Below are positions 1 through 13,983 of a DNA stretch of 64,000 nt, in pieces. Positions within the stretch are counted from its first letter, which is position 1. Each line of letters starts with the position of its first letter. The stretch comes from Sthenelais limicola (Eukaryota; Annelida; Polychaeta; Phyllodocida; Sigalionidae): NCBI GenBank assembly GCA_942159475.1, contig OW804100.1, forward strand, positions 9,750,127 to 9,814,126, given 5' to 3'. A program made the translations under genes and the position numbers. The notes beneath the pieces were generated by a model. That model was not told where the DNA came from. It saw only the letters and a program-made list of their open reading frames with translations, and did no database searches.

Positions 1-2871
1 CATCTGCTATGCATGGCCATGTGCGTATGTGTTTAAACCACTATTCAAGATGGTGATATAAACCAGTAAGTGTATCGTGTTATTATGTATCATCCGCCTC
101 AGTGCTTCGAAGGCCAGGCGAGGAAGAAAGCATCCAACATTTTCCCTTGCAGTTAAATCTTGGAAATCCGAGATAGCTGAGCAAAGTAAACTCCCCAGGG
201 ATTGTCTTACAGCTGGTTATTTCTCATGCGATGCTAAGAAACGCTCCCAGGCGATTCTTGTCTCCTCCACTGGCCCACATCACCATCCTCACGAGGTTTC
301 ACTACGTGATCTGTTCGCCTAAACCCCCATTTTACCTCGACCCCGAATGCCCGTCTACCCGTTAATATTAAAGCACTGTCATGTGGAAATAAAATTCTCT
401 TAAATAATCCTCCGGGAGGCGCTCTTCGAGAAAGAAAGAAGGATTAAATGCAGCAGCAATGTGACGTAGTTTCCTTTCCTTGTTGATGGCCGGACGTTTT
501 TACCATGTACTGATTACCCCCAAAATGTTTGACGCATCCTGATTGACAGATCTGATTCTGAGAGGGAGTTATCTTTATCATATTAGACGAAAGTATGTCT
601 AATATTACTTAATAGATAGATAACTCAATAGATAAGCTTATATTTTTACTTTGTGGTGTAACTTTGATATATTCATTCCACCTTTTAGGAAGAGGATTAC
701 TCAAGGATTTCACCCATTCATAGAAGTAGATAATTTGTCTCTTCGCTATCGTCCACTTTTACACATATTGACGACGATAAACGACGGCAATGATAAGATA
801 ATTGGTGTGGCATGTCAGGTGAGGGGAAGCAGACATGCGCCAGGTGATTCCAGTTGCTCCTCCTAAGTTTCACTCCAGCCTCAGAGGTCAAAGATGAAGC
901 AAATGTAAACAAAGTGCTAGGCCCGGTGCTAGGCCGCCTGCAGTCCTATTTCCCCAAGAAACGTCAAGGGGGTATCTTCTGCAGTACCAAGGGATATACA
1001 CTGGCACGGGGCTATACCCTTTTACCCTCTACCCATCTACCCTATCTTGCATTACTCCCTTGACTTCCAAAGGTTAGCGAACAGCCTATATAACTCACTC
1101 CGGTCTTACCCGCTTTAGAAAAGCTAAAATATGCCACTGGCACTGAACTCTGAGGTCGAATCATCCAGTCCTTAGATCCTATATTTTGTTGCTCTATAGA
1201 CTATCGCATAGGAGGTGCTACCTCGGCTAGTTTACACCATTCTCTACAGCACAAACTTCACTGCCTACCACAAGAGCTTACTGAGCCGTATAGACTCTGT
1301 GCTCAGGTGATATTCACCACTTGATACGCGCTAAATTTATACGCTACTATTACTGGTATCGAAACACCAAAGGACCCGAATAATACTCAAGGTGATTCAT
1401 AAAGGCTATAAAGGAAAATGTGCCCTCCTCTATCAATGCTTTATAATGACAGATATGTCAATACCAAGTCCGAGTTATGGCACTGATATTAAGAACAGTA
1501 TACCTTATTCTATTCTTAGAATCCATTGCTGTGCTCTATTAATATCGGGGCATGCATACCATTTCCCTATGATATAAAACAGTCAACACAAGGAATCGTT
1601 TAATCATGGAGAGTCATGCAAATGAGCGGAGGGTTTATGTACATGCTTATAGAGTTTGGGTGAGCGAGAGAGTAGATGTCAACTCATCATGACAGCTTCT
1701 ATAATGTTCTTAATACTCTTTGATTGATCATACACCGGGGATCATATTCTAATGTCGTAACCCACTCAAAACATGCAGTAGCCTCTTAGTTTTGGCTGGG
1801 TTTATTAGGACACCTATTGGTTTGTTCCAGTTCATATTTTCTACATCTAGTCCCAGATAGTGATTTCGTCATGGCAATGGCAACTGCACAACGAAGAGGG
1901 AAAAATCAATTCATAGTGATGTTGATTCCTGTGTCCTGAAGCGTGCCATTATGGAGATAAGCTGGTATGATGTAAGAATCTATTAACTCTCGAAATAGTC
2001 CTTCCTTTCTGGCGAGTCTTGAGATCGACTGTAAGCCATCTGGAAAAAGAGATTGATCCGACCGAATTATTCCAGTAGATGACTACCTAGATATATATAT
2101 ATATTCTTCAGATGATAGATTTGTAGAAGAACAACTGCTCTCCTACCCATTTTGTGTTTATTTAGTACGTGTTGAATATCAGAGAAACTCGGCTTTTCAA
2201 GCTTATTTCCTACAAAACCGTTATAACCACAATTTGTAACATCATCGTTTGCAATGTAAGGTTTAAAATCGAGTAATATCATGGAGGCAGGAAAAGTATC
2301 AGCAAAAAGTATGACCCTAGGTTTTTTCGTTTAAACGATGTCCTGGATATCCATATATTGATCTTGCCTTTCACCAAGATACTTTTGCTGGAAATTCGTA
2401 TCTCGCGATAGTGAAGAGTAACTGACACTTCAGTGTTTAATTTATGCTGCCATAACTGATAGGACTTGCATGGAGCGAACAAAAAGTCCTTCTAAAGTGT
2501 CTCACAGTGATCAGGCTCCGAGGCTCAATTCGGTTGAGCCCGTCTGTACTCATGTACTATGCTTCTGACATGACTAGGAGGTGTTCTCCAGAGGAGATAG
2601 CACACTCTTTATGGGGAACTGGTTGGTGGCAGGTTGGTGCCTACCATCGTGGCTGGGGTTGGATGTTCTAGGTGGAGATGACCTGTCTCGAATTCAGGTC
2701 AAGGTCCATGAGGATGCTCCTCCTCCGCGGATCCCAGTTCTGGCGAGGTTATTGCCCTCATTTCCCTGATACACGAACCGACATAACGAGCTTCATGCCC
2801 GTTTATAAAATGAATTTTAACTCACAATTCACGGAGAATGTTTTTTTTTCTTTACCGATCTGTCTGAGACT

Positions 2872-2910
2872 GAAAGCTATACAACTTACTGGAAAGCTAT
2901 ACAACTTACT
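2872..2910. repeat. Two-copy tandem duplication, about 20-bp unit
   Basis: The unit GAAAGCTATACAACTTACT occurs twice back to back, separated by one G and followed by a T run. The copies are identical, which suggests a recent local duplication (replication slippage). Confidence 0.9.
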
Positions 2911-3501
2911 TTTTTTTATGCAGCAGGCGTTTTATGGGCTGCTGGGAAAGCAGAATTGTCAGCATCCTGGGTGTCGATAACTTCATTTATCGAACTGACA
3001 CTTTCCCTTCAGCGGGCCTGTCGTTTAACAATAGATAGGAATCATATTGGCTTTGGTATGTTGAACAACAGAGAATGGGAGAGACGACAACAGCAACTGA
3101 TGTTTAAATAACCATACTGTACCTACTTTTGAAAGGAGTCCTGTCGAAATCATTTTGAGGCTATATCGGACCGAGACGAATGAATTCTTATTTAAGAATC
3201 GACCGATTAGTTACTGATAATGATACCACTTAGTGGTCGATATTTCCTTGTTAACATTGGTATTTACATCGTCAAAAAAAAGTCATTTAGTAAATTACAT
3301 CCGTCCGAAAAGGGATAGAGTAATCTTATATAGCAGTACCAGAAACACTCCCAGTTTGCTAACCACCTTTTCAGGGAGATGAGTGATATCAATTACTTTC
3401 CGTAGACATGACTCAGCGGTCTAGGAGGAGGCGGGTAGATGTTATTTGCCAAAGGGTTTTTGTTGCTAAACATTGCAAACCTTAGTGCAAACCCATAAAT
3501 T

Positions 3502-3555
3502 GAGGCCGTGAATCCACATGGCCCAGCTTACCTAGAGCTGCCGCGTCACGGCCTC
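3502..3555. repeat. Perfect 10-bp inverted repeat forming a hairpin
   Basis: GAGGCCGTGA at 3502-3511 is the exact reverse complement of TCACGGCCTC at 3546-3555. Between them sits a second, smaller complementary pair (CAGCT and AGCTG), so the RNA could form a nested two-part stem of about 54 nt. The stem is shorter and less continuous than a typical microRNA precursor, so I call only a hairpin. Confidence 0.7.
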
Positions 3556-6500
3556 CTCCCCCGAAATATTTGATTCAATCTGAGCACTGGGTGAACCCTA
3601 AAATACTTCCTGTTGACCTCCGAACCCTCACATTACCTGAATGTCGAGTTATCACTTTGAATCAAGTCAAAATTGAAATAAATCTCTTCCTAGGCAGGGA
3701 CCTGCGGGGCTGAATTTAGATGCTACTGGGGAAATGAGGGTAGGATCTCCTTACAAGGTGTGCAAATCCTCAGGGTAAACTCTGAGTTCATATCCAACCC
3801 AGACTGCAACTGTAGTTCTAGCTGTGGGAACTTATAGATGGATGCCCATTAAGAGTTCCATGGCTCGAAACTATCGAAGTAATTTCTAATATTAAATGAA
3901 GATGGAACGCCTGTGCAGTGTGGGAGGACCCGCAAGGTTATTGCCAATATTGCAGTTGACGCCTTGGTGCTTGTTGATCAGCGAAAAGGCAGGGTGTATG
4001 CAGCCCAGCCTATATTCCATTAATCTCTCTGCTCTGATTAAGGACCATGTGGTATTAATTCACGTGTCCTCGGGACATTAATGCCCATGGTTGCATACTC
4101 CTTATGATGCCATGCTAATTTCTTGGATTATAATCTACCCACACAAGCATATGATCGCCTTCAGTATAAAACACAATGAAGATGTGTTAGCCGGTTATAC
4201 AAGCTGCAGATATTCTATTTAACGGCTGCGGCTATGACTCCGAGAGAGGTCGTGGGCTGCTTTCTTTTTCAATTTGAAGATTGTGAAAAGGCATTGCCCT
4301 AAAGTTAATTCATACTTCATGTTTGTCTCTGAGGTTTAAAACCATATTGTAAAGAACCCTGAGGTGTGTTTGCCTGTATAACTGACTCTTTCTCTGAGCA
4401 AGTACAATGTCTAGGGATGGCCAGTGGTCGGAGGGGAATAATACAAATATAGTGCCTTATTTAGCAATCAGTGGTTGCCTGATCCATTTGTTAACTAACA
4501 ATTAATGTTCTATAGGTTCCGATTATCCAGAAATATCGTAGAAGAACCTTTGTCCTCGTAATAGTCAGCCTTCAAGACCATGTTGATGTAAGATCTTACC
4601 TGTTTTAACGGTGTCCATGTTTACAAAGCAATGGGAAAATGTGCTCGGGTAATTTATGTGAATAACAGCGTCTCAGGAAGCAAAATCCTTAGGGTGTCAA
4701 GTGGGGAGTAACTAAGAACAGCTGTTTCGCTCAAATGCTCTTCCGCTGCCAAGAGGCTCTTATATCAATCGCTTATCTCCCCTGCTTATCGTAAGTACAC
4801 ATTGATAAGTGATGATTCCCAGATAGTCCCCAAGGCAATAGCCATGAAATCGCATTCTCTAGTATTGCTTGACCCTAACCCCGGAGGTGATGTATTGATA
4901 GTTTCATTCCTATCTATATTTGGTGCTAGGACCCACACTTAGAACCCCCGATAAGCACGAATACCTATTGTAGATGATTATGTCAGTTGTATACATACTC
5001 CTGTGCAAGCATGAGTAAAGATAATTGATAGTTCATTCCCCTGTCTATGTCTGTATCACGTCCTAGAACTCGATATGTACATTATATCCAAGAAGGATTT
5101 TGGAGGGATTTTACTGTCAAAAGTAAAATTACTCTGAGGTAATACCGACCTCTTTCCTCCCGTCTACAATCCACAGTTCACTACACATAATTCACCATCC
5201 TGACAGAGAAAAAGAGAGGAAGATATCTTTAAGGCCAATTATGTTTCTCAGGGCTAGCCACAATCGGTAAAAGCAATTGACCCCTTTCCCTGGTTTGGGG
5301 CCGTGAAAAAATCCATCTAATAACAGTGTGTGTACTTGACTTCGGGGGTTCGTCGTAAAAGGTACTTGGGAATATAAGAAGTCATCCCGACTAGGATATG
5401 TGTAATAAACCCAAGCTTTGTAAAGATAATTAAGTTTATTCATGAAAGTCATTTGCGAATTAGTAGAGCTTTGCAGTCAATAGATATTTCTTATGGTAAT
5501 ATCATCGGATGAGTTATTCAAGGCCCTTGAGGTTCTGATTTATGTCTGTCTTTTGCCTATGTTAGGCGCGGACCCTGTGCATAAAAGCAGGCGATGGCGG
5601 GCATAAACTTGTATAGGGCCATTAATACACGGGCATACGAAACAACAGAAGCTCTCGAGGTACCGCATTTCAGCTCATGTTCTGAATAAGTGCATGACAG
5701 CAGGCTTCATCGGATAATTGCTTTGGAGATATTCAACCCATATTATATAATTTAATCAGCTTAGAGCAGAGATCTCAACTTAAGATGAGTGCTTTGCCGT
5801 AATGATTGAGGCATCACGAAGAATACCATAGAGCCCAATACATCACATAGCTCACCTTCATGGATTCCTCATAGAAGTGTTTAATCTTGCCCTTTTGAGA
5901 TTCAAGTCACGGGCTGATGGAGAATACAGGCTGGGAATTCCTTCTCTTCTGCAGAGAAAGGTCGTAGTGTCGGCCAAAATAAAGGTCCCCTGGAATGACA
6001 TTAATCTAACATTGATCCTGACAGATACAGAGTACGAGCGTGTAATGATGGATCATGCTAGAAGTTGCGATCCCCGGCTGATACTCTCTTAGCAGTACAT
6101 CCATGGTCAGTTTATAACGGCATACAATTGGAAGAGTAGATCTTGAGTAAATGCAATTATTCAAGGGATATATTTGTACAATACAGGCTAACTAGAGTCT
6201 CTTGAAATTGCCTCACTCGTCCAATTCCCATTCTGGCTCATGTTGTCCAGTGATATGGGATAGGATGTCTAGACAGTGGCTTATCCAAAATGACGATGAA
6301 AAATATGACAGATATCTGGCACTTGTGATTTCCCTTCCATCTTTATGATATATTGATTGGTGTTTTTCATAGTGAAAATGTTACTATGTTTATAATACAT
6401 AGTATGTATGGACATGGTAATAACATCTTCGCGTTACTCACTATTACATTTAACTTTACATGGATTATTTCACTGGACGTATTGGGAGGAACAAATCCTT

Positions 6501-6610
6501 ATTTTGAATAACTCAGGAGATGTCTTTACTTTGATGCAGTTTCAATAATTTTGATGTACAAATGTTCCGCTTTGGTGGAAATATTACTCTTGAATTCGTG
6601 CCTTTTCGGG

Positions 6611-6638
6611 AATCACACTATTCAAGAATCACACTATT
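6611..6638. repeat. Short direct duplication, 16-bp spacing
   Basis: AATCACACTATT occurs at 6611-6622 and again at 6627-6638, with CAAG between. It is a small tandem duplication of no evident function. Confidence 0.8.
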
Positions 6639-6739
6639 GGAAGATCAATCGTATTAAGTTAACAAACATGTCCCAATTTTGAGTAGTAAACGCTTAATCA
6701 ATATTAAACAACAAATACGTCATTTACATCTAATCTATT

Positions 6740-7240
6740 GCTGCAACATTAACTAACCACAAAGCAAAATAAGGGAAGCATGAATTCGGTTTTTGAGAGG
6801 TGCTTAGTGTCAAACTGTCCTTTATTCTCTGCCTGGTTTTTCTACCATGATTGGCTGATGACTGTGCAGTTATCAAACAGGTACATTCACCAGCAATCAT
6901 CATTTGCGAATTATGTTTACTGAAACAAATAATTACGGCTACAAGACGGAAATATGCGCACCACAGGAGGCTTAAAGGGACATTTTAAATAGGTGGAATT
7001 GAATTGCCCCGAGAGCTATTATGACTTTGGCTTTGTGCGCTGCGTCGCCTGTCATCACGCTGACAACATTAGCCAGTTTTTCCCCTCTGAAGAAAATCAT
7101 TGTAAAATATTTGCTCCAAGAATCGTCAGCGGGAGAGCGCCCTTCCTAACAGGGGAGTTTTTGCTTTGAGCTTCAATAAGAATAGTTAAATTCCCATCTT
7201 TATTTTGTCAAACAACTGTGACAATTCTCAACGGCGGTGT
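6740..7240. promoter_or_regulatory. Candidate enhancer-like non-coding block
   Basis: This stretch differs from its surroundings by eye. It holds balanced-composition sequence without simple repeats, dense in short developmental-type motifs: ACAAATAATTA-like homeodomain sites, GATTGGCTGATGA, AAAGGGACATTTTAAA, CTTTGGCTTTG and a TGTCATCACGCTGACA-like segment, plus isolated CpGs. No frame stays open through it. The texture resembles deeply conserved non-coding elements in developmental gene deserts. This is inference from motif texture only and needs alignment to related genomes. Confidence 0.25.
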
Positions 7241-10200
7241 GACGATTTCGTGCAGTGTTCGAAATAACAATGACGATCCCCCGGGAACAGCAATCATTTC
7301 AAGATTTTTGAACAGGATAAGAATTTTGAAATGGTGGGATGTGGTATTATCGTTGTTTTACCGCATAGTCTATTAATTATGCTTTGGTGTTCTGTTGCAT
7401 ATTGTTAAAGTAATCCAAAATCTCCTGATTCCAAATCTGCCGGGTGCCACTCTGTGTAACCCTTGAGATGATCGATTTTTTTTGTTTCAATTGTTTATTC
7501 AGGCGTTGTTACATTTTACATCAGTTTTATATATTCAATTGTGAGATAACTCCAGCCCACCTTGCGGTGGTCTTCCGTGGGTGCTTGAGTTCGGCGACCA
7601 GTCAGCGCTTTGGACCGAAGAGTCGGGGCCCCTCAGGGTCACAAAAATATATTTTTCCGAGGTCCGCGCCTGACGTACGAAGGCTCGCAGTATGTATACC
7701 AAATGCGCTTTCCATAGATTGCAACACAAACTGAATTTTGTCGATAAATCTGTCGTGTTTGAGTACATTTTAATAATCAACAGCGAAATAAATATAAGAA
7801 AATATTTTCTTCTCCATCCCTCTATATCTATTGTTTACTAATTGCGTTACGATGGCGATGTTCAGATTGCCATTCTTTTCGATTGAAGGAATCTTCTAAG
7901 CAATCCGTAATGGAATAATGCGGGTATAAAACTATAGTTAAGATAGATAGTCGTAGAGGAGGATGAGAACATACTACCCATTCGATAAATGACTGCGAGT
8001 CAAGTGGAAGTTTACTGATTACATTTGTGTTGATCCTGATGAAAAAGGGGTTTTCAATAACCCTTTTGCTCATGCTCCGTCGCAAACCTCCCTTAGTAGA
8101 TCCTGAGGCGGAAGAATTGGTCTGGTTCCAACTGCATATAGGTACTTCCAGGCACAGGGCATTTTTCAACTGATTGGCGGGTTTATTTGTGCAAAGGCAT
8201 GCTGCGGGCGCATTGGGGAAGTTTGCGATTTCTTATGACTAACTCATTGAAGGGAGGATTAATGGGTATACCATTGTTCAAGATCAATTTGTGTCCTTGG
8301 GGAGAGGGACTCAGGGGATGCCCCGTGGTTCTGCGAGTGGACCAGATGTGGAGGAAAAGACATTCTATAAGGCACTGAAGACGAGTTATTAGGGAAAAGA
8401 GTAAAGCATCGCTAGCTTCCCTTTGGACATTTAATCACAGGCTGATACATGGAAACTCTCTCTGGGGATGAGGCGAATATATCACCCTAGTACTGATAGT
8501 GTGGACAAGGGTAAACAGTGAGAGTATCTAGATTACACCTCGGCCAATTCCCGAGAATAGTATAAAGATTCAATTACTTTATTCTACTGCAATATTAATA
8601 CATTTTAGATGTAAAAATCAATACCCAATATACAGTATATAATTATATAGATATTAATAAACTGAACTGCAATTACCAAAACCCTCTATCTACGGTCTGT
8701 AGGAAGAAAGGGTCAGAGAAATTATAGGTTGTTAATCATCCGATTCAGCATGCATTGGCCCCCGCCAATAGAGACCTATCTAACAATGTTACTTGCATTG
8801 CGTACTTCAAGGGCCTGCGCATGGGGTAGTGTAATACCTCTAAATGCGCCGAGAATAAGAATACAAAGACTTATGTAAGTGAGCTAAGAGATGCGAGCAG
8901 TTAATATGAGTAGTTCATAAGAATATCCCTTGTAAAAAGCCACGCGTCTTGGTGGGGAGCCTTCCGTTGAATAACACACGGCCACAGCGCCCTCTTGTAC
9001 TCTTCATGTTTGTGCTCGGAGACATTGGGAGAATTCTTTGAGACGCTTAGGCATCCTGGGGTTTCTTTCCCCACTAGATTCCGGACTGCACACCCCCTAC
9101 AAAGGCTATGTTTTTGTGGGGGCAGCTTGGAGGAGGATTGTTTAGGTTTGGTCACACCGATCCTTGTCAAATGATAGGTTCCCCCGGGGTTCACCCACCC
9201 AGGTACCTGCCCCTGTTTAGGTCCTTGTTTAGGTTCTGCAGGGACGGTATTATCTTTGTATGCCTAGACTGGGTACAAACAGTTATTATAGGGCCGCCCT
9301 CTCTTCTACACCTTGTATCCCGCCTATCCAGGGAGGGGTAATTCGATCGATTCTATACACCGGTATCAGGTAACACGCTGGAGGACTCCAGTATAGGTTA
9401 ACCCTCATACACAAACACTGTATTGTTTGAGGCAGTGGCCCATGAGGCTCGCTAATTCTGTGATGGGTATAAACGACTGACACCCAACGCTGTCTTTGCT
9501 TTGGAAAAGTCCACCCATCTGCGGCGCCTTCCTGTAAATATTATCCACGTATTTCCTCCTCAAGGTACACAACATGATCTTGTTCCCGGCGATATGTTAC
9601 GACTTGTTTCCTTTTGCAGACGCATACGGTACCAGACTAGCTGAGGACATGAACTGGCTGTGATTAAAAACATGTAAACACGGTGAATAGTTAAACGTGC
9701 TTCTTGAGCAAGTCCCCGGAGTCCATTCCATCTTTACATGTTCTCTGTACTCTGCCACATTTGTTCTCTACCTCCAAGACCCTCCAAATGTCGCTGTTGA
9801 GCAGACTTGCTAGATGGTTTGAATGATCTTCCTTCCCTTTAAGAACAATATTTTTCTTCCCTCTGGGCGTTATTTAGTCTGACAAAAGTTTATGCTTTGA
9901 AAGCTGGAAAGCTGAAGAGAGATCGGAAGTGGGGTTCACTTTCAATGAGGTGCTTCCGGTGGAAATCTAAAGATAAACGGTTTGAATCCGCTTATATTTA
10001 AATCATTTAGTCTTTGAAAGCCATACTATAATGGCACTGAAAGAAGTCTCTTCGATTTAAAATTAATTGAAATTCAAAGTTCAGTTTTCCTTAAATAAAA
10101 AGACTGGCCTAGATTTTAAAAACAATTGTTCGGGAGAAAAATGGGAACATGTCGCCAGCTAACAAGTTTGTAGCTGAATTAACACACATATATTGCTTCT

Positions 10201-13200
10201 TTTAAGTTCTATAATTCCTTATGTTGGTCCATAACATTGTCTATAGTGTTGTTTTCGGGGTGAATACTGAGAAGACCAAGTTATTGCTAAGAAATAAAAT
10301 CGGCTCAGAAGAGCATATGTTTGTGCGTGGCTGTAGAAGAAAGAGGGCAGCTATAATTTTTAATGCATTGTTTTTCCGGTCAGAGGTACATTACATGCCC
10401 TCAAATGTGCTGTATGAAAACCAGAGGAAATACCTTGCTGAGTGTTATATATACAATGATAGAAAATTGTATAGACTTCAATTCATCAGATGTTTGCTTG
10501 TTGAGAAGCGGTGAGGGCAAAATGTCAAGTATGTCATTTATTGAGGAATCTAATAGTGGCAGACTAGACTTAAATGCCAAGGTTTCTTCTAGTGTTTCAT
10601 TGCTTGCATTCCTGCAGCTCTGGTATGACTGGTGATAACGCACACGTGGGAGATTTCCCCCTGAAGGCGGTCAATCTAAAAAGCTTTCCCATATGACAAT
10701 AACGTCTAGTTTCAGATTTCACGGACCAATAGTTCCCAGTACCTGATCAGTTGATGGAATAAACCTTTGGATTTTCCATGTTGCTTAGCTCAACCAAATC
10801 CTAGAATAATCAAACTCCTCAGGCAAGAATCCAAAATAATAATTCAATTGCATTTGTGATGAAATTATTCATAGTAGCTGAATTCGACCGAGTAGGATTA
10901 ATCAATGATTTCTTCAGGAAGAATTCCTTAGCAATATATTATTTATTCTATTCTTATTTGTTTACTAATGAGCTATTATAATTTATCATTTGATATCCCT
11001 ATAGGGTTGTACAAATAAACTTCTTAAAAAGAAAATCCGTCTCACATATTACACAAGATGTCTTAATGTTAAATGTATCCTACTTTATGTCTCCATATAT
11101 ATATGGCGACGATGACATGAATATGTCCTTTAATAACCCTCTTCCTACATCTAAGCCATCAGCTCAGACAAGGCGGTATTCGAAACTTCGCCACGGCGGC
11201 CTCGCTCAATTTAAGTATGGTCATTCCGTGGCCTGCCATGGAGGAAAATGTCTGCTGAGGTTTTGATTACGTCATATGTTTCTTTGAGGTATAGGTCCTT
11301 AAATGTCAAGAGAAGCTGATGCTGGAGATGAATTTCATTCTCATTCTCACAGGATTGTAATTGCTGTCTTCCGAAATATCACACCTGACGTCTTTTGATT
11401 AAATTTCTAAATAGGAAGTCACATTTGATGAAATATTCGCATTCGTGTATATATATGTCCAGGGAGGATCATTTTAGAAATGACTTCCATGGAAATTGGG
11501 AAATAGATATGGTGCAGATTGTATTTAATAGTCATCAGATGCTGACGTTCTGGCAACTGAATGATTAGAATGTGAGGCAGAAGCAGAATCTGCAGTTTCC
11601 CTCCTGATCAGTTAATTCATATCCCTTCTGAAGAATTGTATTCCAGTATTTTTACCCCAACTTCATGGCTCGTGTTAGAGGGGGCTCGCCGGGAAGCCAT
11701 CCATAACTCTCATACCTAACTTTATACTTAGCAATTGGCTCAGCAGGTTACTCACCAAGGATTGACTAAGCTCCTGATGCTCTGTAAAAAGATAAGGCAA
11801 CAACTTTTTAACGTGATTCTCTCCCGACAGATCGCAATCCATTAAATCTGGTTACTTGAAAGCTTTTTGACCTGATTAATTATGTGCAAATAAGCGAAGG
11901 TAAAAATGTATATATATATGTATGTACTATCTTACAGCCTGTCGCTTGTTGTAGAGTATCCCGGGGTATCGTTTGATGTAGTTAATAGGTTCTTTCTTTG
12001 CATGGTTGATTAGTTTACTAGCTGGCTAATACAGGAATATATAGGAAGATTACTGAAAGCTAGACAACATACATATCGTGCATATTGAAGAACTACGTCA
12101 CAAAATATTATGTTTCCACGATATGAAATTGATACTTTTCAAGTCTACCGAATATTAAGTCCTTTTCTTGAAGGCATTTGGATGAGCTGGATGGAAATAC
12201 CCCTGGGACGAAGGCATTTACCATGGCATATTTAACTATCGTCATTTCAATTAGCAGATATTGGTCCCGCCACGCCCTTCTGTTGGTAACCAAGGATGCA
12301 GTATCTAACAACAACCAATCCGGGAGCAGCATTTCAAACGAAAACACTAATATTCCACAATCAGTGAAGCCTAGTCTTGTAGCTACTACGTCCGCATGAA
12401 TAGGCCAGTCACTTGAATGGGTGGTATATAAGGACACCTTTGAGTTTTCTTTCCTTAAAGTAAAATACCGCCCTGCACCAATTACAGGTTGTTGAGCACA
12501 ATGATGGGTAAACTCTAGAACTGGTCTTATAATCCAGTCTCTCTGCTTAATGCCATTTACACAATCAATGAAATCATTTACCGCGTAATTGCTTCTTTCT
12601 CTTGGCGCTCCGTATCACGGGTTTGATGTCATAATTATTACTGCGCCAAACTGAGTAGATATAATTTGGTGAGCGATGGTCACGGTCTACTGACAGTGAG
12701 CTCAGTGTATCACAGTATACTGCAGTGCCTACGGCCCTGATTACTCACTACTCAGTAGTGATGGCTCTTGAAATAGTGGCCATGTTAGTATAGTGATCCC
12801 TGCAACCACGCGCTGCACAGATTGAGGCAAGAGGGAGTCGGGGTTAATATATAGTTTATGGCAGGATAATTATAGAGCGGGGATTTCTTTCTGATGTCGA
12901 GGTGTGGAAGAAGATTTATTCCATTAGTTCCTCTTAATCAGTTCACATCCCCATAAAAAAACAGCTGGGCTCGCCTCCCTCGACCTAATTTGGGGGGAGG
13001 TTCCTCCTGTCTTAGATTTAATCCTCTCTCCTCTAAGCCAGGTCATGATAGCACATATCAAGTAGGCGACCTTTAATGGCACTTAAAATCATAAAATGAC
13101 GCCTAAATGACCAATGGATATATGGCCTCCCGTCCCCTTCCATCTACCCCTTCCCACTTCCCTCTAAAGGAAAGGAGCGCTAAACTATAGGTGCAGGACG

Positions 13201-13983
13201 TTTATGTTTGGGCGTTTTTGGCTAAAGCAGGTAAACCAAATGCAGGTAAACTAGACTTTGGTAAATGAATGTCACTGTGAAAGTTTTCATTTCCAAGCAT
13301 AAAGTAGAAAGATCTGCAAAAGAAGAGATCTTTTTGTCAGTATTGTTTGCTAATTGGAGCGGCAGTAAATCAGAAACGCCATTGAGGAGTGCTACTCTCA
13401 TGACAATCAATCCTATAGTAAGTTTCAACCAGTCAGAAAGTCAATTGGCTGCTAATTGCCCTTATATATCAATACCCCCTCAGCTGTCAAAGAACAACAA
13501 TGACCTCGGCCACCCTTAATTCATGCATTAACTTCTATTGAAACGGAAGTTCTCTAGCGCACAACTGAACAAAATGTTTCACAATCATAATAATATATAC
13601 ATTATCAATTCTTTACAATGTACAGAATATAATTTTTTACTTGTTCTCAACGTCTGAAAAGAGAATATACTGAAATCAGCACTTTACTTTAATCCATAAA
13701 TACTGACGTTCACTCCATGATGTTATCATTGTTGGGTAAATAAAGTCAGCTTTGGGTTGCTGAGGCCAACCTCATATAGTGTTATGCATCTACTCCTACC
13801 ACATATTATGGCATGTTATGATAAATAAATACATGCATGAATAAATATAGATGTATCATATATTTAGTTATTTCAAAATATGCTAGATACACACTATAAA
13901 AGCCTAATTATTCATTTGAACTTCCACTTTCCTTTGAAAAAATGGGTTTTGTTTCTAAGAACGACATTTTTTTTGTTTTTCAG

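Larger units (their letters stand above)
1..13983. other. Non-coding sequence upstream of the zinc-finger exon (presumed intron)
   Basis: I see no convincing exon here. Because the exon at 13984 starts in phase 0 after a good 3' splice site, this stretch is most simply the tail of an upstream intron, whose donor lies outside the window or was missed. Open frames are short (mostly under 100 codons) and their translations look random. One stretch, 689-818, has a fair pyrimidine-rich acceptor, an open frame and a CAG/GTGAGG donor ending in phase 0, but its translation is unfamiliar, so I do not call it. Small repeats, one hairpin and one enhancer-like block are listed separately. Confidence 0.5.

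Noticed and set aside
689..818. Possible + exon with a fair acceptor (CATTCCACCTTTTAG), open frame of 43 codons and CAG/GTGAGG donor ending in phase 0.
   Set aside because: The phase would fit the zinc-finger exon, but the translation is unfamiliar and lacks finger or linker character. Pairs of sites with an open frame this short are expected by chance in 64 kb.
5856..5948. Minus-strand segment between a strong acceptor (CCTTTCTCTGCAG) and a good donor (AAG/GTGAGC), 93 bp.
   Set aside because: All three frames contain a stop, so it cannot be an internal coding exon. A non-coding exon is possible but nothing else supports it.
13942..13983. ATG at 13942 in frame with the zinc finger, suggesting a start codon.
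   Set aside because: The sequence between it and 13984 is a pyrimidine-rich 3' splice site (TTTTTTTTGTTTTTCAG), so the ATG is intronic.
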